Assembly: GCF_003234815.2 (NCBI RefSeq)
Contig: NZ_CP126279.1
Span: 1,364,001 to 1,428,000, forward strand
Origin: Curtobacterium sp. MCBD17_035
Lineage (GTDB): Bacteria > Actinomycetota > Actinomycetes > Actinomycetales > Microbacteriaceae
Length of the DNA stretch: 64,000 bases
Direction of reading: 5' to 3'
The notes beneath the pieces are model-generated. The model ran no database searches. It was given only the letters and a program-made list of their open reading frames with translations, and had not been told where the DNA came from. Shown piece after piece: positions 1 through 9,187 of the stretch (the first letter of the stretch is position 1; each line of letters starts with the position of its first letter). The translations under genes were made by a program, and so were the position numbers.

Positions 1-24
1 GACTCCCTGACGGGGCACGGCGGG

Positions 25-1296
25 TTGGCGAGCTACGGCCCCGCCGACGCCGAGCGGTGGCTGCCCGAGGAACACTCGAGCCGACGGAGCGACTTCGCCC
101 GTGACCGCGCCCGCCTGCTGCACTCGAGCGCGCTCCGGCGGCTCGCAGCCAAGACGCAGGTGCTCAGCCCGACCACCGGCCTCGACTTCGCCCGCAACCG
201 CCTGACGCACTCGCTCGAGGTCGCCCAGGTCGGACGGGAGCTCGCGGACAGCCTCGGGCTCGACCCGGACGTCGTGGACACCGCGTGCCTGGCCCACGAC
301 ATCGGACACCCGCCGTTCGGCCACAACGGCGAGACCGCGATCAACGCCTGGGCGGCGGACATCGGCGGGTTCGAGGGCAACGCGCAGACGCTCCGGCTGC
401 TCACGCGCATCGAGCCGAAGCTCTACGGCGAGGACGGCCGACCCTACGGACTGAACCTGACGCGGGCGAGCCTCGACGCGAGCTGTAAGTACCCGTGGCC
501 AGCGGCGCAGGGCGTGCTCGAACCATCGTCGGGCCGGCGGAAGTTCGGGTTCTACGACGACGACGTCGACGCGTTCACGTGGCTCCGCTCGGGCGCACCA
601 CGGCGGCAGCGGTGCATCGAGGCCCAGGTCATGGACCTGTCCGACGACATCGCGTACTCGGTGCACGACTTCGAGGACGCCGTCGTGGCCGGGTTCATCG
701 ACGTGGCCGCCCTCGGGGACCGCGTCGGCGAGAACGACATCGTGTCCGCCATGCACGCCTGGGTCGGCGACACCCTGAGCCGGGACGAACTCCTCGAGGC
801 GTTCGACCGGCTGCGGTCGCTGTCGTTGTGGATGACGTCGTACGACGGCTCCCGCGTCGCGCAGGCCCGGCTGAAGAACCTGACGAGCCAGTTCATCGGC
901 CGGTTCGCCCGCACCGCGACCCAGGCGACGCGGGCCTCCTACGCCTCGGGCAGCCTGGTCCGGTTCGCGGCGAGCGTCGTCGTCCCGCCCGAGATCATCG
1001 GCGAGATCGCGGTGCTCAAGGGCATCGTCGCGGCCTTCGTCATGACGCAGGGCGACCGGCAGCCCGTGTACGAACGCCAGCGGGCGGTGCTCACCGAACT
1101 CCTCGACGCGCTCGTCGCGGCGGAGGACCGCGAGCTCGAGCCCGGGTTCGCCGCGGACTGGCGGGCGGCCACCGACGACGCCGGCCGGCGTCGAGCCGTC
1201 GTGGACCAGGTCGCGAGCCTGACCGACCAAGGCGCGCTCGCATGGCACAAGCGCCTCGTCGCGGGCGTGCGCGAGACCGTGCACATCGCGGTCTGA
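25..1296 (+). CDS. dgt: Deoxyguanosinetriphosphate triphosphohydrolase-like HD protein
   Basis: This enzyme family hydrolyses dNTPs to deoxynucleoside and triphosphate and so helps set nucleotide pools. The HD metal site is visible as HSLEVAQ followed by AHDIGHPPFGHNGE near residues 72-104, and the SDFARDRARLLHS and TRASLDA segments are typical of bacterial Dgt. The 423 residues from the TTG at 25 fit the family, but the frame stays open to the left edge of the window, so the true start may lie upstream. It lies 83 bp before dnaG in the same orientation, an arrangement common in actinobacteria. The family call is secure; the exact nucleotide preference is not visible. Confidence 0.93.
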   Translation: MASYGPADAERWLPEEHSSRRSDFARDRARLLHSSALRRLAAKTQVLSPTTGLDFARNRLTHSLEVAQVGRELADSLGLDPDVVDTACLAHDIGHPPFGHNGETAINAWAADIGGFEGNAQTLRLLTRIEPKLYGEDGRPYGLNLTRASLDASCKYPWPAAQGVLEPSSGRRKFGFYDDDVDAFTWLRSGAPRRQRCIEAQVMDLSDDIAYSVHDFEDAVVAGFIDVAALGDRVGENDIVSAMHAWVGDTLSRDELLEAFDRLRSLSLWMTSYDGSRVAQARLKNLTSQFIGRFARTATQATRASYASGSLVRFAASVVVPPEIIGEIAVLKGIVAAFVMTQGDRQPVYERQRAVLTELLDALVAAEDRELEPGFAADWRAATDDAGRRRAVVDQVASLTDQGALAWHKRLVAGVRETVHIAV

Positions 1297-1367
1297 ACCC
1301 GGTCCCGGGGCGCGGGGCCTGTCCACCCCCCGACGCCGGGTCCGCAGTCGGGGTCGGCGCCGCCGCG

Positions 1368-1373
1368 TAGGAT
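1368..1373 (+). promoter_or_regulatory. Putative -10 box of a leaderless dnaG transcript
   Basis: TAGGAT matches the actinobacterial -10 consensus TAnnnT and ends exactly 6 nt before the GTG start of dnaG. Transcription would then begin at or next to the start codon, giving a leaderless mRNA. No clear Shine-Dalgarno precedes this GTG, which agrees. No good -35 box is visible. Confidence 0.5.
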
Positions 1374-1379
1374 CGTCGC

Positions 1380-3392
1380 GTGGCGGGACTCATCACGCGG
1401 GACGACATCGACGAGGTGCGCCAGCGTGTGAACATCGCCGACGTCGTGGGGGACTACGTGACGCTGAAGTCCGCCGGCGTCGGTTCCCTCAAGGGACTCT
1501 GCCCGTTCCACGACGAGCGGAGCCCCTCGTTCCACGTGCGGCCCCAGGTCGGTCGGTACCACTGCTTCGGGTGCGGCGAGGACGGCGACGTCTACAGCTT
1601 CCTCATGAAGATGGACCACACGACGTTCCAGGAGGCCGTCGAGCGGATGGCCGCCAAGATCGGCTTCACGCTCCACTACGAGGACGGCGACGGCCCCCGC
1701 ACCGACCACAACACGCGTGCCCGCCTGCTCGCCGCGAACGAGGCCGCGGCCACCTGGTTCATCGAGCAGCTCACGACCCCGGGTGCCGAACCCGCCCGGC
1801 GGTTCCTCGGCGAACGCGGGTTCGACCCCGCCGCGGCGGCGCGGTTCGGCATCGGGTTCGCCCCGAAGTCGTACGACGCCCTCCGGGACCACCTGCGCGG
1901 ACGGGGGTTCAGCCTCGAGGAGATCGTCACCGCCGGCCTCGTCAGCCAGGGCGATCGGTCCCCGTACGACCGCTTCCGCGGACGGCTCATCTGGCCCATC
2001 CGCGACGTCACGGGAGCCACCATCGGCTTCGGCGCGCGGCGGCTGCTCGACGACGACAAGGGGCCGAAGTACCTCAACACCCCCGAGACGCCCGTGTACC
2101 ACAAGAGCCAGGTGCTCTACGGGCTCGACCTCGCTCGCCGGGACATCTCGAAGAGCAAGCAGGTCGTCATCGTCGAGGGCTACACCGACGTCATGGCGTG
2201 CCACCTCGCGGGTGTGACGACGGCCGTCGCGACCTGTGGCACGGCGTTCGGCGTCGACCACATCAAGGTCCTCCGCCCCATGCTCGGCGACGTGTCCGGG
2301 CGCGACCCGTCCGCCACGGGCGAGGTCGTGTTCACCTTCGACCCGGACGAGGCCGGTCAGCGCGCGGCCTCCCGGGCCTTCGCGGAGGAGCAACGGTTCG
2401 CCGCGCAGACGTTCGTCGCGGTCGCCCCGGGCGGACTCGACCCGTGCGACCTCCGCCTCGCTCGGGGTGACGACGCGATCCGCCGGCTCGTCGCCGGGCG
2501 ACGCCCGATGTTCGAGTTCATGATCCGGCGGACGCTGGACGGCCACGACCTCGAGACGGTCGAGGGACGCGTGGCCGCGCTGCGGGCCGCGGCTCCCGTG
2601 CTCGCCGGCATCCGGGACCGCGCGATGACGCAGGGCTACGTCCGTGAACTCGCCGGCTGGCTCGGCCTGGACATCGGTGAGGTCCGCAGCGCCGTCGAGA
2701 CCGCGCGGCGCCGGCAGGGCACCTCCGGTGACGCTGCCGGGCCGGGACGATCAGCCGCGGCGGGGTCCCGGTACGCCGATGGCACCGGGGGAGTCCGCGG
2801 TGCCGACGGCCGCGCGGGAGCAGCGTTCAGCGCGGCCGGGACCCGCGCGCTCGCGGCGGGTGGCACGGGCGGCACCGGTGGCCCGACCCCGGACGACGCC
2901 CCGACCGCGACGCTCCGCGCGCTCCCGAACGACCCGATCACGCGCATGGAGCGCGACGCCGTCATGGCGATGGTCCAGCAGCCCGAACGGGTCGGTGCCA
3001 CGCTCGTCGGGCTCACGGCGGGTGCGGTGTTCACGGCCCCGGTGCTCGCGGTCGTGCGCGACGCCGTCGTGGCGAACGGGGACGCACTCGGTGGACCGGG
3101 GTGGCTCGACCGAGTGCTCGGCGACGTGCCCGGGCCGTTCGCCCCGTTCGTCCAGGAACTCGCCGTCGCGCCGCTGCCCGCCCGAACGGACGAGGACCTG
3201 GCGTTGTACTGCCGCAGCATCGTCGTGGCCCTCGTCGAACGGGACCTGCTCGCCCGGAAGGCGTCCCTGCTCGGACAGCTCCAGCGCACCGACCCGCACG
3301 AGCAGGCCGATCGCCGCGCCGAGCTCCAGCGGCAGCTCGTCGCGATCGACGCGCAGCGGATGCGGCTCAAAGCGGACGCCGAATCGGCTTGA
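1380..3392 (+). CDS. dnaG: DNA primase DnaG
   Basis: DnaG makes the RNA primers for chromosomal replication and works with the DnaB helicase. The N-terminal CHC2 zinc ribbon is complete (C41, H44, C62, C65 in CPFHDE...YHCFGCGEDGD). A Toprim core follows with VEGYTDVMA and the DPDEAG metal motif. The C-terminal helicase-binding part is preceded by a Gly/Ala-rich low-complexity linker around residues 460-510. At 670 residues it is slightly longer than E. coli DnaG because of that linker. The GTG at 1380 is chosen because it directly follows a TAGGAT -10 box and gives the canonical N-terminus. Expected to be essential. Confidence 0.97.
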   Translation: MAGLITRDDIDEVRQRVNIADVVGDYVTLKSAGVGSLKGLCPFHDERSPSFHVRPQVGRYHCFGCGEDGDVYSFLMKMDHTTFQEAVERMAAKIGFTLHYEDGDGPRTDHNTRARLLAANEAAATWFIEQLTTPGAEPARRFLGERGFDPAAAARFGIGFAPKSYDALRDHLRGRGFSLEEIVTAGLVSQGDRSPYDRFRGRLIWPIRDVTGATIGFGARRLLDDDKGPKYLNTPETPVYHKSQVLYGLDLARRDISKSKQVVIVEGYTDVMACHLAGVTTAVATCGTAFGVDHIKVLRPMLGDVSGRDPSATGEVVFTFDPDEAGQRAASRAFAEEQRFAAQTFVAVAPGGLDPCDLRLARGDDAIRRLVAGRRPMFEFMIRRTLDGHDLETVEGRVAALRAAAPVLAGIRDRAMTQGYVRELAGWLGLDIGEVRSAVETARRRQGTSGDAAGPGRSAAAGSRYADGTGGVRGADGRAGAAFSAAGTRALAAGGTGGTGGPTPDDAPTATLRALPNDPITRMERDAVMAMVQQPERVGATLVGLTAGAVFTAPVLAVVRDAVVANGDALGGPGWLDRVLGDVPGPFAPFVQELAVAPLPARTDEDLALYCRSIVVALVERDLLARKASLLGQLQRTDPHEQADRRAELQRQLVAIDAQRMRLKADAESA

Positions 3393-3424
3393 CGCCGCGC
3401 GCCGACGTGCGCCGGAGCACGCTT

Positions 3425-3440
3425 CCGTCCGGCCGGACGG
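3425..3440. terminator. Perfect 16-bp palindrome after dnaG, possible terminator
   Basis: CCGTCCGGCCGGACGG is a perfect palindrome that can form a 6-bp stem with a GGCC loop, 32 bp after the dnaG stop, followed by TATTAC. It could be a weak terminator or an operator for the downstream ABC transporter operon. The rest of the gap up to 3579 shows no convincing promoter. Confidence 0.4.
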
Positions 3441-3579
3441 TATTACGACGGTGTAAACAAACGTCCCCCGATTCGTCCTCCAGGTGGCGGGGGTGCCAAT
3501 CTTGAGTGTCCTCGCGCGCCCAGCAGATCCACACGCGCGACCGAGGACCCCTGCATCCATGACAGAGAGGCATACGGAC

Positions 3580-5193
3580 ATGGCTTCCGTGACCAAGCTG
3601 GGCAAGCGCGCCGCCGTGCTCGCCGGAGGGGCCCTGGCGACGACGCTCGTGCTCACCGGCTGTGCGGGCGGCGGCTCGTCCTCGAACCTGAACGGCCTGA
3701 TCGTCGGCACGAGCGACAGCATCGTCTCGCTGGACCCGGCCGGGTCGTACGACACCGGGTCCTTCGTGGTCCAGAACCAGGTGTTCCCGTTCCTCATGAA
3801 CACGCCGTCGGGCAGCCCGGACGTCAAGCCGGACATCGCGACCAAGGGCACCTTCACGAACCCGACGACCTACACGGTCACCCTCAAGAAGGGCCTCGAG
3901 TTCGCGAACGGGCACAAGCTCACCTCGAGCGACGTCAAGTTCTCGTTCGACCGCGAGGTCAAGATCAACAACCCGAACGGTCCGCAGTCGCTGCTCGCCA
4001 ACATGAAGAGCATCTCGACCCCGAACGCGACGACGGTCGTGTTCCACCTGAACCACGCCGACCAGACCTGGCCGCAGGTGCTGTCGAGCCCGGCCGGTCC
4101 GATCGTCGACGAGCAGGTGTTCTCGGCGACCAAGCTGACGCCGGCGTCGAAGATCGTCTCCGGCGACGCCTTCGCGGGCCAGTACAAGATCACGTCGTAC
4201 AAGCAGAACGACCTCATCCAGTACGCCCGCAACGACAAGTACGACGGCGTGCTCGGCAAGGCGAAGACCGACCAGGTGACGGCCCAGTACTTCACCAAGG
4301 AGACCGACCTCAAGCTCGCGGTGCAGAAGGGCGACGTCGACGTGGCGTACCGCTCCTTCACGCCGACCGACGTCACGAACCTGGCGAAGAAGAAGGACCT
4401 CAAGGTCACCTACGGCCCGGGTGGCGAGCTCCGCTACGTCGTCTTCAACTTCAACACGCAGCCGTTCGGCGCGACGACGAGCGAGAAGGACCCGGCCAAG
4501 GCCCTCGCGGTCCGCAAGGCCGTCGCCGACGTCGTGGACCGCAGCGCCCTCGCCAAGCAGGTGTACGACAACACGTACACGCCCGCCTACTCGATGGTGC
4601 CGGACGGCCTGACCGGTGCGACCACGCCGTTCAAGACGCTCTATGGCGACGGCAACGGCGGCCCGGACGTCCAGAAGGCGAAGAAGACCCTCGCCGACGC
4701 GGGTGTGACCGGCAAGGTGACGCTCAACATCCAGTACGCGCCGGACCACTACGGCGAGGCGAGCGACGACGAGTACGCGCTCCTCAAGACCCAGCTCGAC
4801 AACTCGGGCCTGTTCGACGTCAACATCCAGTCGACGCTGTACACGACCTACTCGGCCGAGCGCGTGAAGGACGCCTACCCGGAGTACCAGCTCGGCTGGT
4901 TCCCGGACTTCTCGGACGCGGACAACTACCTGTCGCCGTTCTTCACGAAGGACAACTTCGTGCAGAACCACTACGACGACCCGACGATCCAGAAGCTGAT
5001 CGCGCAGGAGCAGGCGGAGTCCGACAAGACGAAGCGTGCGGACATCATCGGTCAGGCGCAGCAGCGTGAGGCCGAGCAGATCTCCACCCTGCCCCTCCTC
5101 CAGGGCAAGCAGGTCGCCGTCGCGAGCAAGGATGTCAAGGGCCTCGTGCTCGACCCCTCGTTCAAGTTCCGGTACGGGACGCTCACCAAGTAA
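3580..5193 (+). CDS. Dipeptide/oligopeptide ABC transporter substrate-binding lipoprotein
   Basis: Family 5 extracellular solute-binding protein (DppA/OppA type) that delivers peptides or similar solutes to the permeases encoded just downstream. A lipoprotein signal is clear: basic n-region, hydrophobic stretch, then LTGC with the lipidated Cys near residue 27. The body has the SBP_bac_5 features (SLDPAGSYDTGS, KGLEFANGHKLTSSDVKFSFDR, and the late QRDAEQISTLPLLQ-like region). The ATG at 3580 is chosen over GTG/ATG codons 60-100 bp upstream because GAGAGG lies 9 nt before it and the signal peptide then starts properly. The ligand cannot be read from sequence; peptides or nickel-like complexes are the family range. 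Confidence 0.93.
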   Translation: MASVTKLGKRAAVLAGGALATTLVLTGCAGGGSSSNLNGLIVGTSDSIVSLDPAGSYDTGSFVVQNQVFPFLMNTPSGSPDVKPDIATKGTFTNPTTYTVTLKKGLEFANGHKLTSSDVKFSFDREVKINNPNGPQSLLANMKSISTPNATTVVFHLNHADQTWPQVLSSPAGPIVDEQVFSATKLTPASKIVSGDAFAGQYKITSYKQNDLIQYARNDKYDGVLGKAKTDQVTAQYFTKETDLKLAVQKGDVDVAYRSFTPTDVTNLAKKKDLKVTYGPGGELRYVVFNFNTQPFGATTSEKDPAKALAVRKAVADVVDRSALAKQVYDNTYTPAYSMVPDGLTGATTPFKTLYGDGNGGPDVQKAKKTLADAGVTGKVTLNIQYAPDHYGEASDDEYALLKTQLDNSGLFDVNIQSTLYTTYSAERVKDAYPEYQLGWFPDFSDADNYLSPFFTKDNFVQNHYDDPTIQKLIAQEQAESDKTKRADIIGQAQQREAEQISTLPLLQGKQVAVASKDVKGLVLDPSFKFRYGTLTK

Positions 5194-5209
5194 TCTCGGC
5201 ACCACGTGC

Positions 5210-5237
5210 AGGGGGCGCTCCGACCGGGGCGCCCCCT
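5210..5237 (+). terminator. Hairpin between binding protein and permease genes
   Basis: The segments 5210-5218 and 5229-5237 form a 9-bp GC-rich stem that can extend inward by one wobble and two GC pairs to a GACC tetraloop. It starts 17 bp after the binding-protein stop and lacks a strong T-run. In transport operons such a hairpin often causes partial termination or protects the upstream mRNA, giving more binding protein than permease; that role is inferred. Confidence 0.6.
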
Positions 5238-5349
5238 CTCGTTGCCCGACCGGGAGGACCGGGGCGACCCCGGTACGGTCCGCACGCCGACGAGGCGGGC
5301 GCGAACCGTCCCTCCCGACCGGCACCGGACAGAAAGGCACACAGCACTC

Positions 5350-6444
5350 GTGACCGTGACCAACGCGGACCCCGTGGCGGCGGAGCCGACGAAGGCGACC
5401 GCCGCTCGTCGCTCGGCCGGCGGGGGAGGGCTCGGACGGTACGTCCTCGTCCGGTTCCTCCTCATCTTCCCGACCGTCTTCATCCTCGTGACGCTCGTGT
5501 TCTTCCTCATGCGCGTCATCGGGAACCCGATCGTCGCCTCGGTGGGTGGACGCCTGACGCCCGAGCAGCTGCAGGAACGGCTGCACGCCGCCGGGTACGA
5601 CCGCCCGGTGATCGTGCAGTACCTGCAGTACCTCGGACAGATCGTCCGCGGCGACTTCGGCACGACGGTCACGGACCACCGGCCGATCAGCCAGATCATC
5701 CTCGAGTACGGCGGCGCCACGGTCGAGCTCGTGTTCTACGCGCTCATCATCGCGCTCGTGCTCGGCATCCCGCTCGGCATGCTCGCCGCGTACATGCGCG
5801 ACAAGTGGCCGGACGTGCTCCTCCGGGGCCTGGCGATCCTGACGTACGCGACCCCCGTGTTCTTCGGCGGTCTGCTGCTCAAGCTCGTGTTCTCGATCTG
5901 GCTCGGGTGGCTGCCGCTCGGCGACCGCGCCTCGACCCGGGTGGAACTCGCGCTGAACAACGTCCCCGGCGCAACGGGCATCTACCTCGTCGACGCGCTC
6001 CGGACCGGGAACGGCGTCATCATCGGCGACGTCCTGCAGCACGCGGTGCTGCCGGCGTTCACGCTCGGTCTGCTGACGGCGGGCATCTTCCTGCGCCTCG
6101 TCCGCGCGAACATGATCGGCACCCTCGGGTCCGACTACGTCGACGCCGCCCGGTCGCGTGGCGTCCGCGAGTCCCGGCTCGTGCGCACGCACGCGTTCCG
6201 GCCCGCCCTCGTGCCGATCATCACCGTCATGGGGCTGCAGATCGCCATGCTCCTCGGCGGGTCCGTGCTCACCGAGACGACCTTCGGGTGGCGGGGACTC
6301 GGGTTCGAGCTCCAGCAGTACCTGTCCGCGCGCGACTTCGTCGCCGTGCAGGGGATCGTCGCGGTCCTCGCCGTCATCGTCGCCGTCACGAACTTCGTCG
6401 TCGACGTGGTCGCGGCGCTCATCGACCCGAGAGTGAGGTACTGA
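5350..6444 (+). CDS. ABC transporter permease, DppB type
   Basis: First transmembrane subunit of the peptide importer. It has an N-terminal membrane helix (LVRFLLIFPTVFILVTLVFFL), the typical periplasmic segment VQYLQYLGQIVRGDFGTTV, about six membrane helices, and the EAA coupling loop (ARSRGVRESRLVRTHAFRPALVP) that docks on the ATPase. GTG at 5350 is preceded by AGAAAGG at a 12-nt distance and gives 364 residues; the longer reading from 5206 runs through the intergenic hairpin and is unlikely. The dppC-like gene follows after 1 nt. Confidence 0.93.
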   Translation: MTVTNADPVAAEPTKATAARRSAGGGGLGRYVLVRFLLIFPTVFILVTLVFFLMRVIGNPIVASVGGRLTPEQLQERLHAAGYDRPVIVQYLQYLGQIVRGDFGTTVTDHRPISQIILEYGGATVELVFYALIIALVLGIPLGMLAAYMRDKWPDVLLRGLAILTYATPVFFGGLLLKLVFSIWLGWLPLGDRASTRVELALNNVPGATGIYLVDALRTGNGVIIGDVLQHAVLPAFTLGLLTAGIFLRLVRANMIGTLGSDYVDAARSRGVRESRLVRTHAFRPALVPIITVMGLQIAMLLGGSVLTETTFGWRGLGFELQQYLSARDFVAVQGIVAVLAVIVAVTNFVVDVVAALIDPRVRY

Positions 6445-6445
6445 G

Positions 6446-7447
6446 ATGTCCGACGTGGCCCTCCTCGACCGCCGCGAGGCCTGGTGGAAGCGCCTGCCGA
6501 TCGTCGAACAGCTCCGGCGGAGCGTCGGCTGGCAGCGGGCGATGCTCGTCACCGGAGTCGTCATCTGCGCGCTGTTCCTGCTCGTCGCCCTCTTCGCGCC
6601 GCTCATCGCGCCGTACGGGTTCGCGCAGTTGCAGGACGGCGCGGGCCATCCGTTCCCACGCACCGGCGCCCCGAGCAGCACGCACGTCTGGGGCACGACC
6701 GTCGGTGGGTTCGACGTGTTCAGCCGGGTGGTGTTCGGCGCCCGCACCGCGGTCCTCGTGGTCGTCGTCGCGGTCGTGATCTCCATCGTCGTCGGCGTCC
6801 TGCTCGGCATGGTCTCCGGGTACATCGGCGGCTGGCTCGACCGGGTGCTCGTGGTCGTCGCCGACGCCGTGTACGCGTTCCCGTCCCTCCTGCTCGCGAT
6901 CGTCGTGTCGATCGTGATCTCCGGCGGTCAGTCGAGCTACGCGGGCGGCATCGTCTCGGCAGGCATCTCGATCACGGTCGTGTACGTGCCGCAGTACTTC
7001 CGCGTCATCCGTGCCGAGGCCGTCCGGCTCAAGGGCGAGGCGTTCGTGGAGTCGGCCCGCGTCGTCGGCACGAACCCGTGGCGCATCATGACGCGCCACG
7101 TGCTCCGGAACGCGACGCGCAGCCTGCCGCTCATCCTGACGCTCAACGCGTCGGACGCGATCCTGACGCTCGCGAGCCTCGGGTTCCTCGGCTTCGGCAT
7201 CGGCCCGACCGCGGGCTCGGAGTGGGGGTACGACCTCAACCGCGCCCTGTCCGACACCGCGAGCGGGATCTGGTGGACGGGTGTCTACCCGGGCATCGCG
7301 ATCGTGCTGCTCGTGCTCGGGGTCACCTTCATCGGCGAGAGCCTCAACGACATCTCCGACCCCCGCCTCCGTGCGCGCCGCCGCGCGAAGCAGCGGGTCA
7401 CCGAGCGGCCGGTCCCGGCCGCGGCCACGGAAGGAGCGGGCGCATGA
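6446..7447 (+). CDS. ABC transporter permease, DppC type
   Basis: Second transmembrane subunit of the same importer. It shows the OppC N-terminal helix (VTGVVICALFLLVALFAPLIAPYGF), the HVWGTTVGGFDVFSRVVFGAR segment conserved in DppC proteins, and an EAA loop (ESARVVGTNPWRIMTRHVLRN). It has 333 residues. Its start is 1 nt after the dppB stop and its stop overlaps the next ATG (ATGA), so translation is probably coupled through all subunits. Confidence 0.93.
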   Translation: MSDVALLDRREAWWKRLPIVEQLRRSVGWQRAMLVTGVVICALFLLVALFAPLIAPYGFAQLQDGAGHPFPRTGAPSSTHVWGTTVGGFDVFSRVVFGARTAVLVVVVAVVISIVVGVLLGMVSGYIGGWLDRVLVVVADAVYAFPSLLLAIVVSIVISGGQSSYAGGIVSAGISITVVYVPQYFRVIRAEAVRLKGEAFVESARVVGTNPWRIMTRHVLRNATRSLPLILTLNASDAILTLASLGFLGFGIGPTAGSEWGYDLNRALSDTASGIWWTGVYPGIAIVLLVLGVTFIGESLNDISDPRLRARRRAKQRVTERPVPAAATEGAGA

Positions 7448-9156
7448 CGGACGCGACGAACGAGGCGGGCGCCGCGCCGCGCCTCCAGAACGGTCGGAGC
7501 ACCGGGGAGGCGGTGGCGACCGTCGACGACCTGTCGGTCACCTTCGCCACGGACAACGGTGCGGTCGCCGCGGTCGACCACGTGTCGATCGACGTGCGGC
7601 CGGGTGAGGTCCTGGCCCTGGTCGGCGAGTCCGGGTCCGGCAAGTCGGTGACGGCCCGGAGCATGCTGCGGCTGCTTCCGGAGACCGCCACCGTGTCGGG
7701 TGCGGTCGTGCTCGGCGGCGACGACGTCGTGCGCGTCTCGTCGCAGCGGCTCCGGGAACTCCGCGGCACCGCGGGCGCGATGGTGTTCCAGGAGCCGTCG
7801 ACCGCGCTGAACCCCGTGTTCACGGTCGGATGGCAGATCGCCGAGGGCATCCGTGCCCACGGTGGGGTCTCGAAGCACGAGGCCCGCAAGCGCGCCATCG
7901 AGTACCTGCGCCGCGTCGGGATCCCCGACCCCGAGCAGCGGGTCGACCACTACCCGCACCAGTTCTCCGGCGGTCAGAAGCAGCGCGTCGTCATCGCCAT
8001 GGCCCTCGTCCTCGAGCCGAGCGTGATCATCGCGGACGAGCCGACGACGGCCCTCGACGTCACCGTGCAGGCGGAGATCCTCGACCTGCTCCGGCGCTGC
8101 CGCGACGAGTTCGGTGCCGCCATCGTCCTCATCACCCACAACATGGGCGTGGTGGCCGACCTCGCGGACCGGGTGGCCGTGATGTACCAGGGCGAGGTCG
8201 TCGAGGAGGCCGACGTACGGACGCTGTTCGCCGCGCCGACCGCCGACTACACGAAGCGCCTGCTCGCGGCCGTGCCGCGGCTGTCGGCCGCGACGACGAG
8301 CGACCGGCGGGCGCTGGTCGACGGGTCCGTCGCGCCGGTCGTGCGGGCTCGCGGTCTCGAGATCGAGTACCCGGGGCGGCTCGGATCGCCCGCGTTCCGC
8401 GCCGTCAAGGGCGTCGACCTGGCGATCCGCCCGGGCGAGGTCCTGGGACTCGTGGGCGAGTCGGGGTCCGGCAAGACGACCATCGGCCGGGCGATCGCGG
8501 GCCTCACGCGCGTGACCGGCGGGTCCCTCGAGGTGCTCTGCACCGAGATGCTCGGCTACCGCGAGCGCGACTTCAAGCCCCGTCGCAAGGAGATCGGGTT
8601 CGTGTTCCAGGACCCCGCGACGAGCTTCAACCCGCTGCTGACGATCGCGGAGGCCGTGGCCGAGCCGCTCGTCGTGCACGGTGAGGCCCGGTCCCCACGC
8701 GCCGCCCGCGCACGGGTCGACGAACTGCTCGAGGCCGTCCAGCTGCCCCGGGCGTACGGCGAGCGGTTCCCGCACGAGCTCTCGGGCGGTCAGCGGCAGC
8801 GCGCGTCGCTCGCGCGGTCGCTCGCGCTGCGGCCGAAGCTGCTCATCGCCGACGAACCGACGAGTGCGCTCGACGTGTCCGTGCAGGCCCGCGTGCTCGA
8901 ACTGTTCCTCGAGCTCCAGCAGGACCTCGGGTTCGCGTCGTTGTTCATCAGCCACGACCTCGCCGTCGTCGGCGCGCTGTCCGACCGGATCGCCGTGCTG
9001 TACCGCGGCGACCTCGTCGAGGAGGGCACCGCGGCCGAGGTCCTCGGCGCGCCCCGGCATCCGTACACCCAGCGCCTCCTCGCGTCCCTGCCGGTCCCGG
9101 ACCCGGCGGAGCAGGCGGAGCGACGGCGTACCCTGGAGCAGCTGGCGGCGCAGTGA
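7444..9156 (+). CDS. Double ATP-binding protein of the peptide ABC transporter (DppD-DppF fusion)
   Basis: A single 570-residue chain with two complete oligopeptide-type nucleotide-binding domains that power the DppB/DppC-like permeases. Domain 1 has GESGSGKS, FSGGQKQR, IIADEPTTALD and ITHNMG. Domain 2 has GESGSGKTT, LSGGQRQR, LIADEPTSALD and ISHDLA. Both sites look catalytically competent. Fused DppD/F proteins are common in actinobacteria. The ATG at 7444 overlaps the upstream stop by 4 bp; longer readings from 6484 are an overlapping frame of the permease gene. Confidence 0.94.
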   Translation: MTDATNEAGAAPRLQNGRSTGEAVATVDDLSVTFATDNGAVAAVDHVSIDVRPGEVLALVGESGSGKSVTARSMLRLLPETATVSGAVVLGGDDVVRVSSQRLRELRGTAGAMVFQEPSTALNPVFTVGWQIAEGIRAHGGVSKHEARKRAIEYLRRVGIPDPEQRVDHYPHQFSGGQKQRVVIAMALVLEPSVIIADEPTTALDVTVQAEILDLLRRCRDEFGAAIVLITHNMGVVADLADRVAVMYQGEVVEEADVRTLFAAPTADYTKRLLAAVPRLSAATTSDRRALVDGSVAPVVRARGLEIEYPGRLGSPAFRAVKGVDLAIRPGEVLGLVGESGSGKTTIGRAIAGLTRVTGGSLEVLCTEMLGYRERDFKPRRKEIGFVFQDPATSFNPLLTIAEAVAEPLVVHGEARSPRAARARVDELLEAVQLPRAYGERFPHELSGGQRQRASLARSLALRPKLLIADEPTSALDVSVQARVLELFLELQQDLGFASLFISHDLAVVGALSDRIAVLYRGDLVEEGTAAEVLGAPRHPYTQRLLASLPVPDPAEQAERRRTLEQLAAQ

Positions 9157-9187
9157 TCGACGGCTCCCGCGATCAGGAAGGGGACGC

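Noticed and set aside
939..2546. Minus-strand open frame of 535 codons opposite dgt and dnaG
   Set aside because: Antisense to dgt and dnaG, whose motifs are complete; composition is that of a shadow frame.
3482..3580. Promoter for the peptide transporter at TTGAGT (3495-3510 region)
   Set aside because: No acceptable -10 box lies at 16-18 bp, so I do not call it.
3367..6825. Long minus-strand open frame of 1152 codons across the peptide transporter genes
   Set aside because: It is antisense to clear transporter genes, has low-complexity Arg/Glu/Val/Asp composition and no domain. It is a GC-skew shadow.
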